The notes beneath the pieces are model-generated. The model saw nothing but the letters and a program-made list of their open reading frames with translations. It was not told the DNA's origin and did not search any database. Shown here piece by piece: positions 13,301-23,260 of a DNA stretch of 64,000 bases (its first letter is position 1; every line of letters starts with the position of its first letter). Origin of the DNA: Sarcocystis neurona (Eukaryota > Apicomplexa > Conoidasida > Eucoccidiorida > Sarcocystidae); assembly GCA_000727475.1 (NCBI GenBank), contig KL647316.1:497623-561622 (forward strand). The letters run 5' to 3'. The translations under genes were made by a program, and so were the position numbers.

Positions 13301-16300
13301 CCAGTCGGGAGGAACGCCAACAATCATCCGCTGAATCATCTGCAGATCATCTTCGTCTACTTCTCTTTCTCCTCCAGCATCGATAAGAGGCGCCAGCAGC
13401 CGCTCCACCATGCGTAGAGACATGTGTTCGTGATGCCAGACTCCCTGATCCTCCTGTTGCAGCGGCGACACTCCCCCCCCCGCTGCCAATCTGCTCTTGC
13501 TGCTGCCGTTGCAACGGCGCCTGATTGTATCTGGGTGACCGAGAAATCCGCACTCGAAGGAGTGACTAAACGGCCCGTGGCCGAGGTCGTGACAGAGCCC
13601 TGCTATTTCCACGCATGTACACAAGCGTGCAACTTCGCGAGAGTAAAACAGCTGTTGCTGCTGCTGCTCCACCGCGACGACGCTCGCGCAGCTGCCGCAC
13701 CATCCCACGTCCCCCCCCCAACCCCACAGGCCACGCGACTCGTCACCGCTGCTCGAACTGCCGCCCCGTGCAGCAGCAGACGCAGCACGGCTGTCCACGG
13801 GGGACGAGCAGCAGCACGCAGGGCACGACAGACAGCCACCTCCAGAACCGTCGGCAACACATGTGCCACTTCTCCCGTCATCTTCTTCCTCAGAATCTTC
13901 TTCTTCCTCGGAGTCAGAGGTTGAAAAGCCTGCGGCGTCTCCTTCATCCTCTTCCGTCTCTGCGGCTGCTTCTGCTGCAGCGCAAAAACTGCTGCCGAGC
14001 CCAGGCGTGCAGCTGTGGAATTGTTTGCCGCGTCGCCTGCGGAAGCCTGTGCCCCGACCGTGGTGCAGCGACCGGCAGCAGCACGCGGCAGCAGCCAGGC
14101 AAGTCGCACCGGCGGCAGCAGCACGCCGATGACGGACACTCGCAGCGGAGGTACGATCGCCAACAGCGGGATGCCCGCAGCGTGCAGAACAACAGGGAGG
14201 ATGGTGCATATATGAGGCAACAGGAGCAGCAGGAGAAAGCGTCGCGGCAGGAGAAGCGAATGCGAAGAAGCCATCAGCGGGCTGCCTGAATCCCATCTTC
14301 TGAGCTAGTTTGCAGAAGAAAGTGCGGGCGAGGTATCCCACTCCAAGTGAATGTTCGAAACGAGAATGAGTAGCAGAGGGGAACACCAAGTGGCAGGCTC
14401 CCAGCTGCTTCAAATAGCGCAGGCGTTGCAAAAAACGGGTGTCGACGATGTTGTCGAAGACCCACCTATCAAACTGAACCGCGGAGTGGACCTGGGAAGA
14501 AGAAAGAAAGGCGCGATGCAGGACGAGTGCAGAGAGAGACGGAAGCAAAACAGCAGCGCGAGCTCGGCGAGACCATCAGCGCACAACCGACCAAAACATG
14601 CCGGGGGAGACGACAAGGAGGCAGAAAAGCGAAAGAAGCTGGAAGAGACAGGAGAGCAGGCGAAGATGAAGAAGACGGAGAAGAGGGAAAATTCGAGTCA
14701 CGAGTGCAAGCGAAGAGGACCACGAAGCCGAGGAAAGTTGTCTGAAGGGAGAAAGACGAGCAGTTGAACTGGTGAAGCCAAGAAAAGAGAGGGGAGTCCT
14801 ATAGTGGCCCTCCAAGAGGCGCAGGAAGCAGAACAAGCCAGAGCGACAGGGAAGACGCAGACAAACGGCGGAGGACGGGACACCAGCAGATAGGAAGCCG
14901 AAAAGAAGACGAAGAGAGAGATGGGGACCAGACGTCAAAAGAACGCGAAAGAGAGAAACCCACGAGAAGAGGGACAGAGAAAACACCGGGAAAGGAAAAG
15001 GCCGCAGAAAAGCGGTGGCACAAGAAAGTGACAAAAAGAAGCCGAAAATGAGGGAAAGGCGAGGGGCTCACCACAGAAATGCGCGATGTGCAATTTTTGT
15101 GCAAACTAACTGGCATATACGAGGGGCACACGAGGCATATAGCGGCCTTGTTCTTCTTCACGTCCATAGATGTCCACATATATATATGTGTGTGTGTGTA
15201 TGACGGAGCACGAGACTCCTGTGGTGTACACAGAACTGACCCACGTACAGAAGTAATTACAGAGAGGCGCGACAGATTCGAGGAGGAGGAGGCGGAGAGG
15301 CTCCAGGGGAAGAGTGCGACTGAGAGACACACGACGAGGATGGAGAAAAAAGGAAAGCGAGAGGCACCCGGGGGAAGTTTTCGAAGCCCCAGCGACCGAA
15401 GAAGGCGAGCGCGCCGAAGAAAAGGGAGCTGCGCCAGGCAGGAGACGGAGAGACAACAGAAGCAGGGAAGGACCGCGGCAGCAGAAGGACGAAGAAGAAA
15501 AAGACAGACTAGAAGAAGTAAGGGACAAGACTGGGGGGGCAGCGAAGGGGGGGGGGGGAAAACAGAGGAAAAGAGAGGGGCGCACAGAAGAGGAAGTCGA
15601 CGGAGACTGGACGCAGTCACGGAAGCAGCAACGGCAGCAGAAGGAAAACAAAGGCGAGGACAAGGGGCAGCGGCAGCGAACTTCTTGGAGAGGCGCAGGT
15701 GGAGAACAGGAGCAGCCCCTGAGAAGGCTCAAGAAAGGAAGATGACGTGGACAGAAGGGAGAAGCACGAAGCGCGAGATTCACAGACGTATACAGCACAT
15801 CCGCATTGACGGAAGGGCGCGGAGAAGCTTTTGTTGGACGGGACGCCTGTAGAGCAACGAGGGGGGAGAGCAGACCATATCTTACATATGTGTGTAAGTG
15901 TATAGATGTATATATGTATGTACATATATCTGTATATACATGTATAGATGTGTACGTGTACACGGCTATGTCTCTTATATCTGTGTGAATTTGTACGCGC
16001 GGTTACGCATGCGTTATTCCGTCGCCTCCACGAAGACACCGATGCAAGCCGACGCAGAGAAGACGAAAGAAGTTCCCTGGGCGCAAGTCCCGTGGACAGT
16101 TGCGAGTAGAACTTATGTTTGCTGCAAAGTCCGTTGCGCTACACAGACACACGTGTGTATACACGTATGTATAACTTATTCTTCTCTTTATTTCCCGCGA
16201 TGTACAAGGACCTCTTGAGGTCGACGGAAGGCGCGAATGTTTCCACGGAGGGTCACTTTTGATCTGCAGGTCCTGTGCTGCAGCACCAGGCGACTGCTTC

Positions 16301-17760
16301 GTGTCAGATGAGGATTCGACCACCTGCACCCTGATACGCGTACACATATGTCCAGGCGTATAGTATAAACACAAAGAGAGCACAGAGAAGCACTGCACAA
16401 ATACATATAAATGTGTATACGTGTAGTGCTTCTCTCTGCGCGTAAGCACACATGTATACAGCCTATCTCGCTGTCACTACATGCATATATATATACATAT
16501 ATGTCCTGGCGGCAGAGCTAAGCAGGGATGGCGCTTGTGTGGATGAGCGAGTTGTGAAGCATGTCGAAGGAGAGATACCATGCGCACAGACCGCCGGGGT
16601 TAACAAATCTGTTTACATAAGAGGGAAGTGTTCTGCAGTTGAGAAAGGATTCTCCTTCCAGCTGTTTCCTCCCGCGGCGCGTGTATTTCTTTTTCTGTTG
16701 AAAGTCTAACCTTGTCAGCCACTTGCTTGATGTCCTTGTCCACGCGGCCGGGGAGCGGCTGCGCCAGCAGAGATGGTGGAGCGCCGCACGTCGTCACAGG
16801 GCTGCAGCAGCCCCTGCTGCGGCCGTGGCAGCAGCAGCGGCGTCCCGGGCGTCTGCGTCGCTTGCTGCTAGTGAGTGTCCCACACCGTCGCATACTGCTG
16901 CTTTTGGCTCTGCCGGACAACTGATCAGAGGCATCCTCGTGCGTTGTAGTCGTCGTATCGAGAACCGTAGTACCGCCTTGCGCAGCAGCAGCCACAGTTG
17001 ACGACGCAGCAGCAGCAGAGGAACGAGGACGGGCAGCAGCAGCAGCACCGCCGTTCTGCCCATCGCGCTCCCGGGCCTCGCGTTGCACTCGATCCGGAGA
17101 CAAAGCAGCAGAGCTACCGTCGAACGCAGCAGCAGCAGCAGTAGCAGCACCAACCTCCTCAGCATTCGGCTTCTCCTCCTTGCGCTGAAGAGGTGCAGGT
17201 CCCACCCCAGCAACAGCAACACCGACGGTTGCAGAAGGAAAAGGCCTTGCTTCAACTTCGCGGCTGCTCGTTCTATCGTCTCCACTTCCCCTTCTGCAGC
17301 AGCTGCTGCTGCACGCGGCGCTACTAACAAGTCCAGGCTCGACACCGGCCGCAGCGCACGAAGCATGAGCAGAGCCGCAGGACACACTGCTGCGAGAACC
17401 TGCGCCACTCGTTTGTTGCGCCTGCTGCTCCACATCAGCAACAGGGAACTGCGAATTGTTGCACACGTGCGGCTCCGCAGGCTGCTGCTGCAGCCGGCCC
17501 TGCGCAAGTTGCGCGTCCCGCTGTCCCTGCTGCTCGTGCCGTGCCAGCTGTTGATACTGGAACAACTGCTGCTGCTCCTGCTGCCTCTCCTTTTGCTGCT
17601 GTTGCTGCTGGGGCTCGGGACGCTGTCGCTGCTCTGCCGGGCAACGAGAGGGCTGCGTGCTTCCCTTTCTCTGAAGCACCTGCAGCACAGCTTGGAGTCT
17701 GTGCTGCAGACACACCACAGCGTCACAAAGACCAGCATCGGGATCCCACGCTGCGGAGCC
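3865..17760 (-). CDS. SAMHD1-like HD-domain dNTP triphosphohydrolase, at least six exons
   Basis: Family members hydrolyse dNTPs to deoxynucleosides plus triphosphate. Exons, 5' to 3' on minus: about 17760-16711 (5' limit unresolved), 14491-12988, 12105-11798, 9458-9246, 7237-7142 and 4133-3865 (stop). Seen motifs: KDIKQVADK joined to [48 protein letters not shown] (metal-binding His-Asp at 13586-13591); [20 protein letters not shown] (distal Asp); [21 protein letters not shown] joined through a split Trp codon to [19 protein letters not shown]. Order and spacing match human SAMHD1, and the catalytic His, His-Asp and Asp are all present. Low-complexity insertions separate GVGYL from CHDLGHG (about 250 residues) and follow the helix after HHEHMS. 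No SAM domain was recognised in the Gln/Ala-rich N-terminus. Phases agree at all junctions except 9246 to 7237, where an AAG acceptor at 7232 or a missed small exon would be needed. The start codon was not found. Confidence 0.85.
4305..4380. repeat. (CT)n / (TA)n microsatellite
   Basis: A run of TCTA and TATC units grades into CTCTCT and then (TA)n, inside the last intron of the SAMHD1-like gene. It is simple sequence only. Confidence 0.85.
5462..5614. repeat. Degenerate two-copy tandem repeat, about 85 bp
   Basis: Two adjacent copies begin CGTGCATGCCTATGTATCT (about 5462) and CCGTGCACGCCTGTGTATCT (about 5545) and keep the order of later words: ACTGCGTCGACGCATACG versus ACTGCCTCAACGTGTACG. 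It lies in the last intron of the SAMHD1-like gene. Confidence 0.6.
6190..6790. repeat. (GTAT)n / (GTGT)n microsatellite field
   Basis: About 600 bases are almost entirely GTAT, GTAC and GTGT tetranucleotides. Translation in any frame gives periodic Tyr/Val/Cys (plus) or His/Thr/Tyr (minus) strings, so the long open frames here are products of the repeat and not genes. Confidence 0.9.
7384..7510. repeat. Two-copy tandem repeat, about 69 bp
   Basis: GTGCGTAATACTACGTAGGA at about 7389 and GTGCATAATACTATGTAGGA at about 7458 each continue with GCAAG(A/T)GGATC. Each copy is preceded by a (TA)n run. The pair lies in the last intron of the SAMHD1-like gene. Confidence 0.7.
8928..8979. repeat. 12-bp perfect inverted repeat with TA-rich loop
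   Basis: ATGTATTCTCGC at 8928-8939 is exactly complementary to GCGAGAATACAT at 8968-8979. The 28-base loop holds a direct repeat of TACACGTATA. It lies in an intron of the SAMHD1-like gene. Confidence 0.8.
10540..11790. other. Long pyrimidine-biased (plus strand) intron segment
   Basis: Within the intron between the 11798 and 9458 exon ends of the SAMHD1-like gene, the plus strand is strongly C/T-rich for over a kilobase, so the transcript is purine-rich here. The exception is an island at about 11230-11350. Long plus-strand frames (about 10394-11402) translate to Ser/Phe/Leu/Pro strings and are judged non-coding. Confidence 0.7.
14500..15780. other. Long purine-biased (plus strand) intron segment
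   Basis: Between the 14491 and 16711 exon boundaries of the SAMHD1-like gene the plus strand is A/G-rich for about 1.2 kb, interrupted near 15070-15240. The transcript (minus) is therefore pyrimidine-rich just upstream of the 14491 acceptor. A poly-G run sits near 15541-15558. Confidence 0.7.
16384..16435. repeat. 11-bp inverted repeat (hairpin)
   Basis: AGAGAAGCACT at 16384-16394 pairs with AGTGCTTCTCT at 16425-16435 across a 30-base AT-rich loop. It lies in the first resolved intron of the SAMHD1-like gene. Confidence 0.75.
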
Positions 17761-17830
17761 TCTGATGTATACGCATATACACACAGAGGTTCAGAGGCAT
17801 ATACATACACATACGTTTGTACACAGAACC

Positions 17831-18180
17831 CTGTAGCAGGACGACCTACTACGTGGGCATCCTACAAGTGAACCCCTGATATATATACATGCATATATAT
17901 AAAGAGACACACAGCGGCGTCTATACACACACGTACGTGGACGTGACCCTTCAGCAAAAAGGCCCACGTGGGCGTCATACTAGTGAACTTTGACATGTAT
18001 ATACATGTATACCTGGAGAGAGACACATACAGGTACATATACACACCCGTCCGTACACATGGTCCTGTAGCAAGAAGACGCACATGGGCATCCTACTGGT
18101 GAACCCATGGTATATACATGTATATATATATCCAGAGAGAGAGATACAAAGATACATATATACACACGTAGGTACACGTC
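17831..18180. repeat. Three degenerate tandem copies of a ~117-bp unit
   Basis: Copies start near 17831, 17947 and 18064. Each has a GTGGGC or TGGGCATCCTAC-like core followed by GTGAAC, a TATATACATG block, a GAGAGAGACACA-like block and a CACACGTACGT-like end. It lies just 5' of the SAMHD1-like gene as currently delimited. Confidence 0.7.
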
Positions 18181-18599
18181 GCCGCTGGCCATCTATTCTC
18201 TGCCGGTGACTCTACTTTGCGAGAGCCACCGATCGTCAGAACTGTCCGGCTCTCCCTATATCTTTCTTTCTCTGAGAAGGGCGGCCTTTTTTCACCCGAC
18301 ACGTACACCCGTTTAAGTACACTCGGTGCAACACGTGTGCATCTGTGCGGAAAAGCAACACCACCACCGCCCCAGTGTCCCGTCTACTTCCCCCCTCCGG
18401 CAACGAGCCATTCCTGCGTAGATGTAGATATACAGGTGGTGCATGCACAAGGCAGCAAGGTGTTCTACGGGTGAAAACTGTACACACTTCTTTCAGCGGG
18501 ATTTGTTGTCGACGAAGGAAGCATATGGACCAAAGCAGTCTACAACTGCACGAAGCGTGAGACACGGATTTACCGCGCAAGTCTCACACAAGGAATCTG

Positions 18600-19060
18600 C
18601 GGAGTCTCTCCTTAAAACACCGCTGCTCTACCCTCTACACACACACGCGAATACGCATGTCCTGTCCTCTTCTCACCGGTGTTGCCCTCTTCATATAGAG
18701 CGCCGTTGCTCTGCTCTCTCTAGACACATGCAAACATGCATCTCCCCTTTTCTTCCCATCGGTGCTCCCCTCTTCTTATGAGACCCCGTCGCCCTGTTCT
18801 CTCTATATACATGCAAACATGCGTCTCCTGTCCTCTTCTTACAAGTAATTTCCACCTCTTAAAACACCGTTGCTCTACTCTCTCTCTGTATATATATATG
18901 TAAACATGCAAATATGCGTCTTCAGTCCTCTTCTTATCGCTGTTCCCCTGTTCTTGAGACACCGCTGCCCTCCTCTCTATATATGCATGCGAATAGCCGT
19001 CACCCGTCCTCTTCTCACCGATATTCCCCTCTACTTTTGCACCCTCAGATACACACATCT
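18600..19060. repeat. Tandem array of about five 81-94 bp units
   Basis: Units open with variants of ACACCG(C/T)TGCTCTACTCTC near 18617, 18702, 18783, 18865 and 18959. They share CATGCAAACATGCGTCT and TGTCCTCTTCTTA motifs in the same order. The minus strand stays open through part of the array and reads as a periodic Arg/Glu-rich peptide, but there is no evidence it is a gene. Confidence 0.75.
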
Positions 19061-19099
19061 ATATATTGTGAAAGAGAAAGAGATGCAGACACATGTATC

Positions 19100-21400
19100 C
19101 AAGACAGGGAACAATGTCGATACATGTCCTTCTGGTACGCGGACGAATCACTTCAAATACATATCTTAACGCAAGTAGAATCACACACATATATATATAA
19201 AGGTATATATGTACACTTAGACAGGTAGAGAACCACACACTTGTAGCAGTACACCAAGCAGCAGCAGTTTGGCTATATACATATGTACATATATGAATCA
19301 TACGTGTATATATATAGATAGGTAGTTAGACGGTTATATAGAGACACGCACGTCAGAGTCTCAGTGCAGTTAAGTACGACTTCTCCGACGTGCCTTCACC
19401 GCTTGCATGTGTTTTTTGATTACAGAAACGTGTTCAGCTGCCACTGCGTCTCTCTGCCAAGAAAGCGATGGCTCTTGTGTCTCTCTTATCTCCACCTCCC
19501 AGGAGAGTAGTTTGCGTGTCGTGCAGCCACAGCACAGGGCAGCGGTGCCTACGTAGATCTGTCTAGACATATGCACACACAGATACGTGCATGTACGGGG
19601 ATGGATAGAAATACGTCTGCCTCGCTCTCCGTCGCTCCCGCTGATCACCTACGTATTCACACGTAAGTACACCTACATATTTAGAGAGAGTGCGGGTGCT
19701 TTCCCCTTTCTACACCGAAACGCAGGCAAACTTATATTGATATGGTCACAGAGGTAGAAATACCTCGGTTTCTCTCTCCGTTCCTCCCCCTCACCATACA
19801 TGTACACATACGTGCGTGTAAACCTCTCTCTCCGTGTGTACACATATATCCATACACATATACAGAGAGAGTGAAAGTACGGATGGTTTCCTTTGCCTGA
19901 ACAGAAACGCAGAAACAGTTATTAACGTGGACACACATATAATACGCCAGCTGGATGCCAGTCGTTCCACGTGTGTGTGTCCACGTCGGGAGCTCCCGAC
20001 CTGCCGCCCTCCCCTCCACGCAGCAAGACGGAGAGGACTACAAATTCTTCTGCTGAAGCACGTGGAGAGACAAACACGTACACACATGCATGTACTTGCT
20101 TGCGCGCGCCCGTCATCTGGAAAGTAATCCTCGGCAAAGTCGCCTGCTGCACGTGCGTGCTGGTGAATCTCTGATGTCCAACCCCCACCCTTCAGATACA
20201 CACGTCCCCTCCGACTCTGCTTCTCTTCAGCCGCGATTCTTCTGATAAATTCTACGCGAGCTTTTTAGAGACGCCGCAGCAAATTGCGCGAAAGACCCCC
20301 TGCAGTGACGTGCAGGTGTTTTGCTGCTGTCGACCCAATGCACGCTTGGCCAAGAGCCACACTCGCCTGCACGCATGTCCACAGAGTGTGTACGTTTGAG
20401 GGGGCAAGTCTATCTGTGAACGGGCACATATGCTTGTTGTGGATGAAAACATATATGCCTAGGTGTGTGCTGCCTCTATTTCTGTCTCGCTCTATCTCTC
20501 CTTCTCTATACGACTACTTGTATACAGAAAAAGTACAGAGCACCCTCCCATATCCCTCTGCTTCAGCCTACTTATTTTCCACATCCTCCCTATACGTTTG
20601 ATCTCCCTCTGTATAGTACTGAACCACCGCTGCGACGGCTGGCGAGCTGCTCTCGCCGCTACCTACCGCACCGCCCGCAGCAACCCCGGCTCGGAGAGCT
20701 GCGGTTCTCTGCGAAGCTGTCTGTGGCTTCCCCCCATACTCCTCCGCCTGCGTCCCTGTCTCTCCACGTGATTTTTGCGCTCAGGCGCTTGCAACCGGCG
20801 AGGACGTTTTACTACACGTGCATGCACAAAACACATACATAGACATACATATGCATACATATTTATAGGTCACATACACTCATGCAACTGGCACTTCGTC
20901 TAGACATATTGGAATTTGACTACGCAGCCCACACGTGCTACATGCCCGCCTGGACAAACTGCACGTGTAAAGACGTCTCTTCTTTCCGTCGACCGTTCTT
21001 CTGGCCGTGTCTTATCTTCTCTTCACCCTACGCGTCATCACCCAGCAGGGAACGCGCGTCCGCACGTGTGGATATAAGTCTATTTCTGGGGGCGTCTCCG
21101 GGAAGCAGCGATATCGCAGACCTGTTGTATTTTCCTCACCAAAGCGAGAATGCATGCCCACTTTGTCTGGAGGTGGACGCTGGCTTTATTACCGTACACA
21201 CACGTACGCACGTATGTTTGTAGTATATGTTCACCTACGTAGCTCCGTCTGCACATACACACATATATACTTGTTCTGTACCCTGACCACTTGTGCATGC
21301 AGGGCGTAAAAACGTAGCGGCTGTGGAGAACGGAAGGGACGTCCCCCTCTCCCCACGGCACGTGTCTTTCTTCGGTCCCTGTCCGCGGTGAAGCGCTCCG
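19100..21400. other. Repeat-rich spacer, no supported gene
   Basis: The stretch holds (TA)n tracts and a degenerate duplication (about 19625-19750 and 19780-19935). One candidate minus-strand exon lies at roughly 20785-20668, a basic peptide that ends at a GTGCG|GTAGGT donor. That exon could be an upstream part of the SAMHD1-like gene but nothing ties it there. Confidence 0.4.
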
Positions 21401-23200
21401 TACATCTCCTCCTCCTCGTCCTTCTCCTCCTCCTGCTACCGCGACAACAAATGCTGTGGCACTCCTACAATTGCACTCGTTTTGTCAACTTCTACTACTA
21501 TTACTACTACTAGTAGTACTGCTAGCGTCACTCCTACTATTACTGAGACTCTTCCTAGTAGCGTAGAGTTCCGACCAGCAACACTACCACTAGCGTAGCG
21601 ACTCCCACCACTACTGCTATTCGTCCCCTCCCTACCAGCATATAAGAGGAACGGCTACTACTATTACTCCTAGTAACACTGCTGTTCCAGTAGTTGTGTC
21701 TGTCATTAAGACTCTCTCCGGACTGCTGTTGCCAGTAGCAAACTTTGTATTGGCACACCTAATAATAATCGAGAACAACTGTTCTTCCTTCCAACAAACA
21801 TCACCGAGGTGTTCCTACGAGAAAGACTACTAACACGTATTTCTTCTGTGACGACTGGGGTGACTAATATGACGATTAGTAACACATTGGCCACGAGTAT
21901 CACTACGAGTATCACTGGTATATACCACTGCCAGGACCATCCACCTTACTGACTCTATTCCCACGACTCTCACCGAAAAGGGCATTACCACTATCACTAC
22001 TAGCGTGCTTGTCCGTACTGCTACCACCACTACTACTGCTACTGGAATATTACTATTACTACTGCTACTATTACTACTGCTACTACTACTACACTACTAT
22101 TACTACTACGCCTACTTCTGCTACTACTACTACTGCAATACTACTGCTACTATACTCCTCCTACTACTACTATTACAACTACTACTATACCACTACTACT
22201 ACTACACTCGTTTCTATTGGCACTTTCGCTACTCCTACTACTATTGTGGAAATTACTGCAAACACTTCTACTCAATTTTTTGCCTCCTACTATCGGTCCT
22301 ACTCCGACTAACGCAAGTGTCAGTACTCCTTTCCCCAGTAGGCTCGTTCGTCTTATACTGCCACTATGCTGCTGCTGCGCCGAGTATCACTATCGCTGGA
22401 ACTACGACTCGCCCTCTTCTTTTCTAAGAACGTCCCTGTTCGTCCTGCCAAATCATTCGTCGCGCTGGTTCTTCTTAGGAGAATCGCTACTACTACACAA
22501 AGTAGTTTTGTTCTCACGCGGAGTAATTTCTAGTCTCAATACTATTACTACTACTACTACTACTACTACGAAGATACTTGTGACTAGCAGTGCTATGATC
22601 CTATGTCTCCTGCTCGTCGAGTTCTTACCCTGGCAAGTCCTACTCGTCTCCTACAAGGACAACAGCAACAACAACTGCTGCTACACTACAGGTGTTACTC
22701 GTAGTACTTTTGCTACGATAAACCGGACGGGTAGCGCCTGGTACTACTACATATATTACTGCTACTGCTTTTCCGACGGTAGACCGGACGGGTGACGCCT
22801 GATACGACGGGTCTATCATGATACTTCTCATACAGCCGTCCTAAGAACTCGGCCGTTACCACGCCTCCTCCTCCCCCCCCTTATCCTGCCAGTATACCGT
22901 AGGAGGTTGTTTGCTGTAGCTGCCTCCACACAGACAACTACGTAGAGCTGTTCGTCCCCTTCCGCCTCCGACGACAGCAAGTGGATTACTGCTGCTCTTG
23001 CTGACGACTACGGAGTGTCGTCTGAAGACGAATTTTCCCACGAGTAGAAGTTGTACACACTGGGGTTCCTCCTGCTGCTTTTCAACGGTAACGACTCCTA
23101 CGCCTACTACGACTGATGTTCGTAGAGTTCGAAGTCCCCCCCGTATACTCATAGCAGAACTGCATACGAAGACGGCCCTCCTGCTGCTTTTATCCCACAG
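21400..23200. repeat. Degenerate CTA/TAC trinucleotide field
   Basis: About 1.8 kb is dominated by CTA, TTA, CTC and CAC triplets in one phase on plus. The purest runs are near 22020-22250 and 22540-22570. This differs from the CAG repeats of the coding exons. Open frames give Tyr/Leu/Thr strings (plus) or Val/Ser strings (minus) and are not treated as genes. A short direct repeat (ACCGGACGGGT) occurs near 22717 and 22783. Confidence 0.85.
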
Positions 23201-23260
23201 CAACCACCACTCGAAGTACGATCGGACTCCCAGCACCGCCACTCCTATCATGGCGATATT

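Noticed and set aside
16244..16330. Minus-strand segment [12 protein letters not shown] as the exon before VHSAVQF
   Set aside because: It looks like the expected K.I.DP block, but its only donor leaves the wrong phase. The 16711 exon joins cleanly.
16711..16800. [15 protein letters not shown] read as a Myb/SANT repeat
   Set aside because: Joined in phase to 14491 it completes the conserved SAMHD1 start (K.I..D-VH), which explains it better. No tryptophan spacing of a Myb repeat is present.
22005..22795. Tyr/Leu-rich plus-strand frames
   Set aside because: They are translations of the CTA triplet field with no start context or complexity.
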